Shown: piece after piece, positions 17,214-26,064 of the stretch
Layout of the letters: each line of letters opens with the position of its first letter
Position numbering within the stretch: position 1 is the first letter of the stretch
DNA from: Intrasporangium calvum DSM 43043
GTDB taxonomy: Bacteria > Actinomycetota > Actinomycetes > Actinomycetales > Dermatophilaceae
Direction of reading: 5' to 3'
DNA: 64,000 nt
Assembly (NCBI RefSeq): GCF_000184685.1
Contig: NC_014830.1
Span: 1,364,001 to 1,428,000 of the forward strand
The notes under the pieces: model-generated
The model's input: the letters and a program-made list of their open reading frames with translations, nothing else
Database searches by the model: none
Told to the model about the DNA's origin: nothing
Program-made: the position numbers and the translations under genes

Positions 17214-18401
17214 ATGTTCGAGCTGAGCCAGGAGCACGAGGACTTCCGCAAGGTCGTCCGGGACTTCGCCGAGAAGGAGGTCGCGCCCCACATCGCCGAG
17301 TGGGACCGCGCGTCGCACTTCCCGACCGACCTCGTCCCCAAGATGGGTGAGCTGGGGCTCTTCGGGCTCGTCGTCCCCGAGGAGTACGGCGGCAGCGCGG
17401 GGGAGGGGCAGGGAGACTTCACCAGCCTCTGCGTCGCGATCGAGGAGCTCGGGCGGGTCGACCAGTCCATCGGCATCACGCTCTCCGCCGGCGTCGGCCT
17501 CGGCATCAACCCCATCCTCACGTACGGCAACGAGGAGCAGAAGCAGCGCTTCCTGCCCGATCTCGTCGCGGGACGCGCCCTCGCAGGGTTCGGGCTCACC
17601 GAGCCCGAGGCGGGCTCGGATGCGGCGGCGACGAGGACGCGTGCGGCAGCAGACGGGCACGAGTGGGTCGTCAACGGTTCCAAGGCGTTCATCACCAACT
17701 CCGGCACGGACATCACGTCCGTCGTCACCGTCACGGCCCGCACCGGGACGAACGGCGACGGCACTGCGGCGATCTCCGCGATCATGATCCCGTCCGGAAC
17801 GCCTGGCTTCACCGTCGAGCCGGCGTACCACAAGCTCGGCTGGCACGTCTCCGACACGCACGGTCTGACGTTCGAGGACTGCCGGGTCCCGCTCGAGAAC
17901 CTCCTCGGCGACGAAGGGCAGGGCTTCAAGCAGTTCCTCAAGACCCTCGACGACGGCCGCATCGCCATCTCCGCGCTCGCGGTCGGCTGCGCGCAGGCCT
18001 GTCTCGAGCTCGCCACCGACTACGCCAAGACCCGGATCGCCTTCGGACGGCCGATCGGCGTGAACCAGGGCATCTCGTTCCAGCTCGCCGACCTCGCGGT
18101 CATGGTCGAGGCGTCCCGGACCCTGACGTACAAGGCCGCCTGGCTCAAGGACGAGCTGCACGAGGGCCGGCGCTCGGTCAAGGAGGTCAAGCACGCGGCC
18201 GCGATCGCGAAGCTGTACTCGACCGAGGCGGCCGTGTCGGCCACCCGGATCGCGACGCAGGTCTTCGGTGGGAACGGCTTCATGGAGGAGTTCCCCGTGG
18301 CCCGGTTCTACCGCGACGCGAAGATCCTCGAGATCGGCGAGGGCACCTCGGAGGTCCAGCGCATGCTCATCGCGCGCGGCCTTGGACTCCCGCAGTCCTG
18401 A
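17214..18401 (+). CDS. Acyl-CoA dehydrogenase
   Basis: FAD enzyme of 395 residues that makes the alpha-beta double bond in acyl-CoA. Signatures are GLFGLVVPEEYGGSAGEGQG, FGLTEPEAGSDAAATRT (FAD/substrate loop), VNGSKAFITNSGTD, AFGRPIGVNQGISFQLADL, QVFGGNGFMEEFPVARFYRD, and the C-terminal catalytic glutamate region IGEGTSEVQR. ATG 17214 has GGAGAG at 17203-17208. It is the first gene of an operon with an acyl-CoA carboxyltransferase, opposite a MerR regulator, which suggests branched-chain or other short-chain acid catabolism (isovaleryl-CoA-like or medium-chain substrate); the exact chain is not determined. Confidence 0.93.
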   Translation: MFELSQEHEDFRKVVRDFAEKEVAPHIAEWDRASHFPTDLVPKMGELGLFGLVVPEEYGGSAGEGQGDFTSLCVAIEELGRVDQSIGITLSAGVGLGINPILTYGNEEQKQRFLPDLVAGRALAGFGLTEPEAGSDAAATRTRAAADGHEWVVNGSKAFITNSGTDITSVVTVTARTGTNGDGTAAISAIMIPSGTPGFTVEPAYHKLGWHVSDTHGLTFEDCRVPLENLLGDEGQGFKQFLKTLDDGRIAISALAVGCAQACLELATDYAKTRIAFGRPIGVNQGISFQLADLAVMVEASRTLTYKAAWLKDELHEGRRSVKEVKHAAAIAKLYSTEAAVSATRIATQVFGGNGFMEEFPVARFYRDAKILEIGEGTSEVQRMLIARGLGLPQS

Positions 18402-18429
18402 CCCCGCGCCCCCGAACCGGAAGGATGAG

Positions 18430-18444
18430 CCGTATGCCGCTCAG
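18430..18444 (+). repeat. Repeat A short variant spanning the carboxylase start codon
   Basis: CCGTATGCCGCTCAG; its ATG is the preferred start codon of the carboxyltransferase gene. This is the CTCAG sub-variant also seen at 22085 and 63194. Confidence 0.65.
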
Positions 18445-20035
18445 TGACCCGCCTGCCCAAGGACCCTTCGCCGTCGACTCCCCGGGCGACGACCCTCGGG
18501 TCGCCGACGTCCGGACCCGCCTCAACGCGGCCTACGCCGCCTCCGCCCGGGCGCCGGAGAAGGCCCAGGCCAAGCTCGACGCGCAGGGCAAGATCTACGT
18601 CCGCGACCGGATCGCCCTGCTCTTCGACGAGGGGTCCTTCGTCGAGGACGGCAGGTACGCGAACGCGCTGCAGCGCGGGCTGCCGGCCGATGGAGTGGTG
18701 ACCGGTCGCGGCACCGTCGACGGCCGGCCGGCGATCGTCATCGCCAACGACCCGACGGTCAAGGCCGGCTCGTGGGGCGCGCGCACGGTCGAGAAGATCG
18801 TCCGCGCGACCGAGATGGCGCTGCGCGAGGAGCTGCCGGTCTTCTGGTTCGTCGACTCGGCGGGGGCTCGGATCACCGACCAGGTGGAGATGTTCCCGGG
18901 GCGGCGCGGGGCGGGACGGATCTTCCACAACCAGGTGGCGCTGTCGGGCAAGGTGCCGCAGATCTGCTGCCTGTTCGGGCCGTCGGCTGCCGGTGGCGCC
19001 TACATCCCCAGCTTCTGCGACCTGATCATCATGGTCGAGGGCAACGCCTCGATGTACCTCGGCAGCCCGCGGATGGCCGAGATGGTCGTCGGGGAGAAGG
19101 TCTCGCTCGAGGAGATGGGCGGTGCCCGGATGCACTGCACCGTCTCCGGGGTGGGGGACCTGCTGGCCCAGGACGACGTCGAGGCGATCGAGCTGGCCAA
19201 GCTCTACTTCTCCTACGTGCCCGGCAGCTGGCGTGACCGGCCCCCGAGCTACCACGCCGAGGCGCCGAGCGAACCGCTGACGAAGCACACCGTCCCGGAG
19301 CGCGAGTCGGTCCCGTTCGACATCCACTCGGTCATCGACGGACTCGTGGACGAGGACTCGTTCTTCGAGCTGAAACCACTCTGGGCCGCTGAGCTGGTCA
19401 TCGGCTTCGGTCGGATGGACGGCGAGACCGTGGGGATCGTCGCGAACAACTCGATGGTCAAGGGCGGTGTCCTGTTCACCGACAGCGCCGACAAGGCGGC
19501 CCGGTTCATCTGGCTGTGCGATGCGTTCACCATCCCGCTGATCTACCTGGCCGACGTCCCCGGGTTCATGATCGGCTCCGAGGTCGAACGCGGTGGCATC
19601 ATCCGGCACGGCGCGAAGATGGTCAGCGCGGTGTCGTCAGCGACGGTGCCCCAGGTGTGCGTCGTGGTCCGGAAGGCCTACGGTGCCGGGCTGTACGCGA
19701 TGGCGGGCCCGGGCTTCGGCCCCGACGCGACGATCGCCCTGCCGACGGCGCGCATCGCCGTCATGGGGCCGGAGGCGGCGGTCAACGCCGTCTACGCCAA
19801 CAAGATCGCCGAGATCGAGGCCTCCGAAGGCAGCGAGGCGCGGGAGGCCTTCGTCGCGGCCCGCCGTGCCGAGTACGAGGAGGACGTCGACATCGAGCGC
19901 CTGGCTGCCGACCTCGTCCTCGACTCGATCATCGAGGCGGACGAGTTGCGTGCGGACCTCATCCGCCGACTGTCCTATGCTGCCCGGCGTGACCGTCACT
20001 TCAGCGAACGACGCCGCTCCGTCCCCCCGGTCTGA
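18434..20035 (+). CDS. Acyl-CoA carboxylase beta subunit (carboxyltransferase)
   Basis: A 533-residue carboxyltransferase that moves CO2 from biotin to an acyl-CoA. Both crotonase-like halves are present: the N-half with GSWGARTVEKIVRATEMA and VFWFVDSAGARITDQ, FGPSAAGGAYIPSFCDL; the C-half with ADVPGFMIGSEVERGGIIR and VRKAYGAGLYAMAGPGF. The GSAAGG-type acyl pocket and GRRGAG loop resemble methylcrotonyl/geranyl-type subunits more than AccD5. The start is ATG 18434, with GGAAGG 9 bases upstream; an ATG at 18425 sits too close to it. The gene lies 32 bases after the acyl-CoA dehydrogenase, supporting a shared catabolic pathway. AccA3 is the only alpha subunit in the window. Confidence 0.92.
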   Translation: MPLSDPPAQGPFAVDSPGDDPRVADVRTRLNAAYAASARAPEKAQAKLDAQGKIYVRDRIALLFDEGSFVEDGRYANALQRGLPADGVVTGRGTVDGRPAIVIANDPTVKAGSWGARTVEKIVRATEMALREELPVFWFVDSAGARITDQVEMFPGRRGAGRIFHNQVALSGKVPQICCLFGPSAAGGAYIPSFCDLIIMVEGNASMYLGSPRMAEMVVGEKVSLEEMGGARMHCTVSGVGDLLAQDDVEAIELAKLYFSYVPGSWRDRPPSYHAEAPSEPLTKHTVPERESVPFDIHSVIDGLVDEDSFFELKPLWAAELVIGFGRMDGETVGIVANNSMVKGGVLFTDSADKAARFIWLCDAFTIPLIYLADVPGFMIGSEVERGGIIRHGAKMVSAVSSATVPQVCVVVRKAYGAGLYAMAGPGFGPDATIALPTARIAVMGPEAAVNAVYANKIAEIEASEGSEAREAFVAARRAEYEEDVDIERLAADLVLDSIIEADELRADLIRRLSYAARRDRHFSERRRSVPPV

Positions 20036-21296
20036 CCCCCGGCTGGTGGAACGGCTCGAGCGCGTGGACCGCGACGCCGAGGCGCGTCAGGCCTGGTGGC
20101 GCCGGTTCGGCTTCTGGTTCCCCGTCGCCGTCTACGCCGTCTCGCGGCTCTACGTGCTCGTCGCCGGCATCCTGCTCGCCAAGGGACAGATCGCCCTGCC
20201 GATCGGGTTGGAGCGGATCCGGATCTCCTACCCGCTCCCTGAGGACCCGGGCTACCTGGCGGCGATGACCAACTGGGACGGGCAGTGGTACCGCGTCATC
20301 GCCGAGCAGGGCTACCCGAGGGTCCTGCCCCGCGTCGGCCACGGCGGTATCGACATGAACCCGTGGGCCTTCTTCCCCGTGTTCCCGCTCACCGTGGGCG
20401 GGATCATGAAGGTGACCGGCCTGCCGTTCGACGTCGTCGGCCCGGTCCTGTCCACGCTCCTCGGCTTCGTGGCGATGTACCTGCTCTTCAAGCTGGTCGA
20501 CCAGGTCGTCGGTCGCTGGGAGGCCATCGTCGCCGTCGTCGCGACCTGCTTCTACATGGCCTCGCCGGTCTTCTCGGCCGCCTACACCGAGTCGGCTGCC
20601 CTGCTGCTCGTCACGGCGATCCTGCTGTTGCTGCGGGCGCGCCGGTACTGGTGGGTCGCCGCGGCGCTCGTCGTCCTCTCTCTCACCAGGAACGTCGTCA
20701 TCGCCATGGTGCCGGTGATCATCGCGCACGCGGTCGTCCGGTGGCGGCAAGAGGACGAAGGCTCGCACCCGGTCCGACTCCGCTGGGGGCTGGCCGCGCT
20801 CGCCGCGTGGGCCGGGCTGTTGACCTGGCTCTGGCCCACGATCGTCTCCGCCGTGACGCAGACCCCGGACGCGTACAACCAGACGATGCTGGCCTGGAAC
20901 ATCCAGACCAAGGTGAAGCTCTACATGTGGTGGGACCTGCTCTACGCCTACTGGGGCGTCATGGGGCAGGTCCTCGGCGTGCTCGGCGTCGTCGCGTTCG
21001 CGTGGTTCATGCTCTCGAGGCACTCGTGGCGGTGGGGCCCGGAGATCTGGGGCTGGGCCGGCGCCTACCCGGGCTACATCCTGCTCGTCACGAGCACGAC
21101 GCCCAGCCGGGTCCGCTATGCCCTGCTCGCCTTCCCGTTCACGCTCATCATCGCGTGGTTCCTCAAGCTGCGGTGGTGGAGCCGATGGCGCTACTGGATC
21201 CTCGGGGGGATCGTCATCGTCGGCGCGATCCTCATGTGGTGGTGGCTCGAGCACTACCTCATCATCAAGGACCTCACCGACGACCTGTATCCGTAG
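19977..21296 (+). CDS. PIG-V-like polytopic mannosyltransferase family protein
   Basis: Integral membrane protein of about 439 residues with roughly 8-10 hydrophobic helices, beginning after a polar N-terminus (FGFWFPVAVYAVSRLYVLVAG). The first extracytoplasmic loop carries TNWDGQWYRVIAEQGYP and the next AFFPVFPLTVGG; the DGxWY and FPLyP-like motifs are characteristic of PIG-V/GT-C mannosyltransferases. Later segments include YTESAALLLVTAILLLL. Probable role: transfer of mannose from polyprenyl-phosphate-mannose to a glycolipid or protein outside the membrane; the acceptor is unknown. It overlaps the carboxylase end by about 59 bases (ATG 19977) or 47 (GTG 19989); the start is uncertain. Confidence 0.82.
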   Translation: MLPGVTVTSANDAAPSPRSDPRLVERLERVDRDAEARQAWWRRFGFWFPVAVYAVSRLYVLVAGILLAKGQIALPIGLERIRISYPLPEDPGYLAAMTNWDGQWYRVIAEQGYPRVLPRVGHGGIDMNPWAFFPVFPLTVGGIMKVTGLPFDVVGPVLSTLLGFVAMYLLFKLVDQVVGRWEAIVAVVATCFYMASPVFSAAYTESAALLLVTAILLLLRARRYWWVAAALVVLSLTRNVVIAMVPVIIAHAVVRWRQEDEGSHPVRLRWGLAALAAWAGLLTWLWPTIVSAVTQTPDAYNQTMLAWNIQTKVKLYMWWDLLYAYWGVMGQVLGVLGVVAFAWFMLSRHSWRWGPEIWGWAGAYPGYILLVTSTTPSRVRYALLAFPFTLIIAWFLKLRWWSRWRYWILGGIVIVGAILMWWWLEHYLIIKDLTDDLYP

Positions 21297-21316
21297 CCCA
21301 TCGCCGCCGGACCAGT

Positions 21317-21414
21317 ATCGAAAGAGCACTTTGTCCCCCGGCCCGGAGTCGCAGAGCCCGGTGACAACGGGGGACAAAGTGCTCTTTCGATTGGGGGGCG
21401 AAGTGCTCTTTCGA
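21317..21414. repeat. Repeat B cluster between convergent genes
   Basis: A perfect 23-bp inverted pair (21317-21339 and 21368-21390, cores CGAAAGAGCACTTTGTCCCC and its complement) plus a third unit, CGAAGTGCTCTTTCGA, at 21399-21414. A diverged fourth unit may extend to 21430. It lies between the stops of the mannosyltransferase and maf and forms a strong bidirectional terminator-like hairpin. Confidence 0.85.
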
Positions 21415-21441
21415 TTGGGGGGGCCGTGCTCTTGCGGCTGC

Positions 21442-22095
21442 TCAGCGGTTGACGATGTCGAACCAGCTGATGCCGGCGTCGGCCAACAGGTCCCGTAGCA
21501 GGGGCAGGGACAGCCCGACGACGTTGTGGTGGTCTCCTTCGATGCCGGCCACGAAGGGACCCCCGAGGCCGTCGATGGTGAAGGCGCCGGCGACGCGGAG
21601 CGGCTCGCCCGTCGCCACGTAGGCGTCGATCTCCTCGTCGGACAGGGCCGCGAAGTACACCGTCGTCGAGGCGGTCGCGCCGATCGTCGCGCCCCCCGAC
21701 TCCCGGTCGTCGACGAGCCAGTGGCCGGTGTGCAGGATGCCGGAGCGGCCCCGCATCCGCCGCCACCGAGCGGTTGCCTCCCGCGCATCGGCCGGTTTCC
21801 CATGGACCTCACCCTCGAGCTCGAGGACCGAGTCGCACCCCAGCACCACGGACGGGGACTCCGTCCGGCTCGTGACGTCCTCGGCCTTGGCCCGGGCAAG
21901 GAGCAGCGCGATGTCGGGAGGCTCGATCGGCCCGTACCGGTCGATCGCCTCGGCCACGACGAGGTCCTCGTCGACGTCGCTCACCAGGACGACGGGCTCG
22001 ACGCCCGCGCCGCGCAGGGTCTTCAGTCGTGCCGGTGAGGCGGAACCCAGCACGAACGGGACGGGAGAGTCAGGCGGGAGCGGGCTGAGCGGCAT
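21442..22095 (-). CDS. maf: Maf/YceF-type nucleotide pyrophosphatase
   Basis: A 217-residue house-cleaning pyrophosphatase that hydrolyses non-canonical or UTP/dTTP-type nucleotides. Family motifs are present in order: VLGSASPARLKTLRGAG (phosphate loop), VLGCDSVLELEGEVHGKPAD, and RMRGRSGILHTGHWLVD, followed by YVATGEPLRVAGAFTIDGLG and VVGLSLPLL. The ATG at 22095 lies inside a repeat A variant and encodes MPLSPLPPDSP; the next in-frame start would cut into the LGSASP strand, so this start looks real. It sits near accD/accA genes as in mycobacteria. Substrate preference is not decidable here. Confidence 0.92.
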   Translation of the reverse strand: MPLSPLPPDSPVPFVLGSASPARLKTLRGAGVEPVVLVSDVDEDLVVAEAIDRYGPIEPPDIALLLARAKAEDVTSRTESPSVVLGCDSVLELEGEVHGKPADAREATARWRRMRGRSGILHTGHWLVDDRESGGATIGATASTTVYFAALSDEEIDAYVATGEPLRVAGAFTIDGLGGPFVAGIEGDHHNVVGLSLPLLRDLLADAGISWFDIVNR

Positions 22096-22098
22096 ACG
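22085..22098 (-). repeat. Repeat A short variant spanning the maf start codon
   Basis: CTGAGCGGCATACG; on the minus strand CGTATGCCGCTCAG supplies the ATG of maf, exactly as at the carboxylase start at 18434. Confidence 0.65.
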
Positions 22099-22125
22099 AC
22101 GGAAGATACGGCACCTGACGCCGAC

Positions 22126-22155
22126 GGCGCCGCTCCCACCAAGGGGAGCGGCGCC
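22126..22155 (-). terminator. Hairpin after the DUF885 gene
   Basis: A perfect 12-bp GC-rich stem (GGCGCCGCTCCC at 22126-22137 with GGGAGCGGCGCC at 22144-22155) and 6-base loop, 13 bases downstream of the DUF885 stop and upstream of maf. Probable terminator or processing site. No T-tract is seen. Confidence 0.65.
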
Positions 22156-22167
22156 GGAGGGCGGTGC

Positions 22168-23898
22168 TCAGATCTCCCGGAGGACCGCGGACCGGAGCGT
22201 GTCCAGACCCACCCCGCCGATGTCGAGCGCACGCCGGTGGAACGCCTTGAGGTCGAACGCATCTCCCTCGCGGCGCTGGGCCTCGTCACGGAGCTGCAGC
22301 CAGAGGCGCTCGCCGATCTTGTACGACGGGGCCTGTCCGGGCCAGCCGAGGTAGCGGTTCAGCTCGAAGCGCAGCGTCTTCTCGTCCATGAACCCGTAGC
22401 GCGTCAGGTACGTCCACGCCTTGTCGTAGTCCCACGCCCCACCGCCCACCTCCGACGGCGCGTCGAAGCCGCAGTGCACCCCGATGTCGAGGACGACCCT
22501 CGCGGCTCGAAGGGACTGCCCCCCGAGCCAACCCATCCGGTTGCCCGGGTCGTCCATGTAGCCCAGCTCGGCCATGAGCCGCTCGGCGTAGAGCGCCCAG
22601 CCCTCCGCGTGCCCGGACGTGAACGACTCGAGGCGGCGCCACGCGTTGAGCAGCCCGGAGCGGTAGACGGTCTGCGCGATCTGCAGGTGGTGACCCGGAA
22701 CGCCCTCGTGGTAGACGGTGGTCAGCTCGTTCCACGTCTGGAACTCGGTCTTGCCCTTGGGGACCGACCACCACATCCGCCCGGGACGGCTGAAGTCGTC
22801 GCTCGGGCCGGTGTAGTAGATGCCGCCGGTCTGGGTCGGCGCGATCATGCACTCGATCCGTTGGACCGGACCGGGAATGTCGAAGTGGACGTCCTTGAGG
22901 CTGCGGATCACCTCGTCGGCCCGCTCCTGCATCCAGGCCTGGAGCGCATCGGTGCCGTGGAGCTGGTAGCGCGGGTCGGCGTCGAGGATCTCGACCCCCC
23001 GCTGGACGGTGGCGCCCGGCTCGAGCCCCTCGGCGATCTCCCGCATCTGCGCGTTGAGGTCGGCGACCTCCTGCTGGCCCCAGGCGTACGTCTCCTCGAG
23101 GTCGACGGTCGCGCCGAGGAAGTAGCGCGACTCGAGCTGGTACCGCTCCCGCCCGCAGGCGTCGGTCTCCGGGGCGTGCGGCAGCAGCTCTCGCTCGAGC
23201 CAGTCGGCCATCTCGCCGTATGCCGCTGACGCCGCCTTCGCCGCGTCGGTGAGCTGGGCCGTGACGTCGCCGTCGAGCGGGCCGTCCGTGGTGCGGGCGC
23301 GGGCGACGAGGGTGGCGAAGTACGCGTCCTCGGAGGTCAGGTCCCTCGACTGCTCCGCGCACGCGGCGACCTGGCGGCGGGGGGACACGAGACCCCGCTC
23401 GCGAGCGGCGAGCAGTGACGCCTGGTAGGTGTCCAACGCGGCCGGGATCTGCGCCATGCGCGTGGCGAAGGTGCGCCAGTGCGCCTCGGTGTCCTGCGGC
23501 ATGAGGTCGAAGACGTCGCGAACGGCCTGGAGGGGGGAGGCAAGGACGTTGAGTGACATCTCGTCGAGGCCCGCCGCGTAGCGCTCCTCGGCCAGCTCGA
23601 GCCGGTCGACGAGAGCGGCGAGGGTGACGCGGTCGACGTCGTCGACGGGGGTGGCCGTGGCCAGCTCGGCCAGTGTCCGCCTGCGCAGCTCGCTGTGGGC
23701 GGCGTGGCCGGCCGGCGACAGGTCGTCCAGCTCGTCCTCGCGCCCCGGGAGGCCGAGGTAGGTGGCCTGCATGGGGCTCAGCTCGACCGTGCCGTCGAGG
23801 TACCGCTCGGCGATGCGGTCGATCTCGGTCCGGGGGCGAGCATCGGGTGCTGTGGCAGTGGGGCTCGAAGGCGGGGTCGGAGTCGGGGTCTCAGTCAC
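22168..23898 (-). CDS. DUF885-family putative metallopeptidase
   Basis: A 576-residue protein of the DUF885 family, relatives of zinc carboxypeptidase/thermolysin-like folds. The zinc motif HEGVPGHHLQ (HExxxHH type) lies near residue 395, followed by the third ligand region SGHAEGWALYAERLMAELG. The N-terminal part is helical (ELSPMQATYLGLPGREDELD), and the C-terminal half ends LGWPGQAPSYKIGERLWLQL, a segment conserved in the family. No signal peptide or membrane helix is seen, so a cytoplasmic peptidase is likely. The GTG at 23898 is used; longer versions would start in unsupported sequence. A repeat A fragment encodes AAYGEM in a helix. It lies 63 bases after the kinase gene start-side neighbour at 23962. 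Confidence 0.88.
   Translation of the reverse strand: MTETPTPTPPSSPTATAPDARPRTEIDRIAERYLDGTVELSPMQATYLGLPGREDELDDLSPAGHAAHSELRRRTLAELATATPVDDVDRVTLAALVDRLELAEERYAAGLDEMSLNVLASPLQAVRDVFDLMPQDTEAHWRTFATRMAQIPAALDTYQASLLAARERGLVSPRRQVAACAEQSRDLTSEDAYFATLVARARTTDGPLDGDVTAQLTDAAKAASAAYGEMADWLERELLPHAPETDACGRERYQLESRYFLGATVDLEETYAWGQQEVADLNAQMREIAEGLEPGATVQRGVEILDADPRYQLHGTDALQAWMQERADEVIRSLKDVHFDIPGPVQRIECMIAPTQTGGIYYTGPSDDFSRPGRMWWSVPKGKTEFQTWNELTTVYHEGVPGHHLQIAQTVYRSGLLNAWRRLESFTSGHAEGWALYAERLMAELGYMDDPGNRMGWLGGQSLRAARVVLDIGVHCGFDAPSEVGGGAWDYDKAWTYLTRYGFMDEKTLRFELNRYLGWPGQAPSYKIGERLWLQLRDEAQRREGDAFDLKAFHRRALDIGGVGLDTLRSAVLREI
23215..23229 (+). repeat. Repeat A half-copy in the DUF885 gene
   Basis: GCCGTATGCCGCTGA; matches only the core, so chance similarity in a codon-compatible stretch (SAAYGE) is possible. 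Confidence 0.4.
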
Positions 23899-23961
23899 CG
23901 ACCGAACGTATCCCACGCGGCAGTGCTGCCCGCCACTGGAATACGGTGGCGCGGCGACCGG

Positions 23962-25719
23962 CTAGTCGTCGCTCTTCTTCTTCTTGTCGGCCCCGCCCTT
24001 GCCATCGGTCTTGGGGTCGCCGGCGTCGCCGCTGCCGGCGGGGCCGTCGGACACGATGAGCACGACGACGCCGTCCGAGGCGGGCTCGCCGCTGGACGGC
24101 CAGCTCCCGAGGACCGTGCCCGGCGCGGCGTCCGACGGGATCGGCGCGGTGCTGAAGCGGAGCCCGGCGCCCTGCAGCGTTGCCGACGCCGCGTCCGCCG
24201 TGTTGCCGACGAGGCCGGCCGGCACGTCGATCGGCTCCACTCCGTCGGGGAGCTGTCCGCGGCTGACGATGATGACTGCCGTCTCCCCGCGCTGCATCGT
24301 CTCGCCGACCCGGGGGAAGGTCCCGATGACCGAGCCTTCGGGGGCTCCGGACCGGACGAGGGCCCAGCGCACGCTGAGGCCGCGCTCGTTGAGCTCCTTG
24401 ACGACGTCGTCGCGCTCGCGGCCGACGGCGTCGCGGGGCATGGCGGGGCCGTCCGGGGTGACCGGCTCCTCGGCGGAGGGCTGCTCGGTCGGTGTGCCGG
24501 CTGTGGTGGGAGCGGTCGTGGGGGGAGGGGTCTCGTCCCCTCCGGACAGCGCGAAGGTGAGGGCGGCCGCCATGGCGACGGCACCGAGACCCGCCCCGAG
24601 CCAGCGGAGACGGGAGCGACGGTCGCCCCCAGCGTGCGTCGGGCGCACGCGGTCACGGCGTGTCGCAGGCGCAACGGCGGCCGCCGCGAGACCTTCCGAG
24701 CCGTGGGCCGGCCCAGGGCCTTGAGGGGGCCGAGTGGGGATGAGCGCCGGAGTCCGGTCGGAGATCGCCCGGGTCGCCGGGTGGGACTCCGGGTAGGACC
24801 CCGGGTGGGACTCCGGGTGGGACTGCGGGAGGGGGAGGACGCTCGTCGCCACGGCGTGGGCCGGCCGCCGGGCCGGTTCCGCCGCCGCCGCGCGAAGGGC
24901 GAGGGCCATCGTGCGGGCGTCCGGGAAGCGGTCCTCGGGGCGCGCCGCGGTGGCCCGGGCGACGATCTCGTCGATCGGTGCCGGGATGCCCGGCACCAAG
25001 GAGCCCGGCAGTGGGACCTCGCTGTCGAGGTGCCGGAGCGCGATGGTCACGGGCGAGTCCCCGTCGAAGGGGACCCGGCCGGTCAGCATCTGGAAGAGGA
25101 GCACCCCCACCGAGTAGATATCGGACGCCTGGCTCGCCGGCTCCCCGCGCACGATCTCGGGGGAGACATACTGAGCCGTTCCCATGATGGTGCCGGTCTG
25201 GGTGAGCGACGACCCGCCGAGGGCCCGGGCGATGCCGAAGTCGGTCACCTTGACGGACCCCTCGCGGTGCACGTCTGCCGCCCCGTCCCGGTGCGGGTGC
25301 GGGGTGGTGATGATGACGTTGCTCGGCTTGATGTCGCGGTGGACGAAGCCTGCGTCGTGGGCCGCCGCAAGGGCATCGCAGACCTGGGCGGCGATGCGGG
25401 CGGCCTCTGGAGCGGTGAGGGAGCCGCGGTGCGAGAGGAGCTGTGCGAGGTCCTGCCCCTCGACGAGCTCCATGACGATGAAGTGGGTGCTGCCGTCCTG
25501 GCCGTAGTCGAGTATCCGTGCGACGGAAGGATGGGTGAGGCGGGCCGACATGAGCGCCTCACGCCGAAAGCGCTCGATGAAGTCGCCGGACTCGGCCAGC
25601 TCGGCTCGGAGCAGCTTGACCGCCACCTTGCGATGCAGTCGCTGGTCGGTCGCGACGTGGACCTCGCCCATGCCTCCGGCGGCGATTCGGGACTCGAGCT
25701 GGTAACGGCCTGCGAGCAT
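23962..25719 (-). CDS. Transmembrane Ser/Thr protein kinase with PASTA domains
   Basis: A 585-residue PknA/PknB-type kinase. The catalytic domain (about 1-290) has YQLESRIAAGGMGEVHVATD, the ATP lysine in VAVKLL, HRDIKPSNVI near residue 126, a DFGIARA activation start, and GTAQYVSPEIVRG; an 18-residue insert follows SNVI. A disordered region rich in SHPESHP repeats (DNA tandem at 24778-24832) leads to one membrane helix near residues 370-392, then an extracellular part with two PASTA-like modules (DAVGRERDDVVKELNERGLS and EPIDVPAGLVGNTADAA onwards), which bind muropeptides in relatives. It ends in Lys/Asp. It lies 48 bases after feoC in the same direction. Start ATG 25719 or GTG 25722. Confidence 0.93.
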   Translation of the reverse strand: MLAGRYQLESRIAAGGMGEVHVATDQRLHRKVAVKLLRAELAESGDFIERFRREALMSARLTHPSVARILDYGQDGSTHFIVMELVEGQDLAQLLSHRGSLTAPEAARIAAQVCDALAAAHDAGFVHRDIKPSNVIITTPHPHRDGAADVHREGSVKVTDFGIARALGGSSLTQTGTIMGTAQYVSPEIVRGEPASQASDIYSVGVLLFQMLTGRVPFDGDSPVTIALRHLDSEVPLPGSLVPGIPAPIDEIVARATAARPEDRFPDARTMALALRAAAAEPARRPAHAVATSVLPLPQSHPESHPGSYPESHPATRAISDRTPALIPTRPPQGPGPAHGSEGLAAAAVAPATRRDRVRPTHAGGDRRSRLRWLGAGLGAVAMAAALTFALSGGDETPPPTTAPTTAGTPTEQPSAEEPVTPDGPAMPRDAVGRERDDVVKELNERGLSVRWALVRSGAPEGSVIGTFPRVGETMQRGETAVIIVSRGQLPDGVEPIDVPAGLVGNTADAASATLQGAGLRFSTAPIPSDAAPGTVLGSWPSSGEPASDGVVVLIVSDGPAGSGDAGDPKTDGKGGADKKKKSDD

Positions 25720-25767
25720 CACGACAGTTTGACCGGTAGAACGGGCACAAGCAGAGAGGCTAGACCA

Positions 25768-26064
25768 CTAGGGCGTCCGGAGTGACATCAGCACGGCGCC
25801 ACTTCCCGACCGCGGGCTGCCCGGGCCGGGACAGCTCCGGCTGGCCTCCGAGGAGAGGAAGCACGATCCGCACCCGGTGGCGGGACAGCCGAGCTGGACC
25901 GGCTCGCTCATGAGCCTGCCGAGGCGGCCGAGGTGGTCCACCACCGCCTCGACGACGTCGCGTGGCATGCCCGTGGCGCGCTCCAGTTCTGCGATCGTGC
26001 CGGATCCAGCCCGGATGGCTGCCACGACGGCCGTCAGCGGGCGGGTGGGAGCCGCCGTGCTCAT
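25768..26064 (-). CDS. feoC: FeoC-like winged-helix iron-transport regulator
   Basis: A 98-residue protein whose first 75 residues form a small winged helix (LTAVVAAIRAGSGTIAELER, then MPRDVVEAVVDHLGRLGRL). The following cysteine motif GCPATGCGSC (CxxxxCxxC) is the type expected to bind an Fe-S cluster in FeoC proteins. The C-terminal tail is Gly/Ser-rich. ATG 26064 overlaps the feoB stop by 4 bp (ATGA), so expression is coupled to the transporter. Probable role: sensing iron or redox state to tune FeoB or its stability. It is short and without other recognised domains. Confidence 0.85.
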   Translation of the reverse strand: MSTAAPTRPLTAVVAAIRAGSGTIAELERATGMPRDVVEAVVDHLGRLGRLMSEPVQLGCPATGCGSCFLSSEASRSCPGPGSPRSGSGAVLMSLRTP

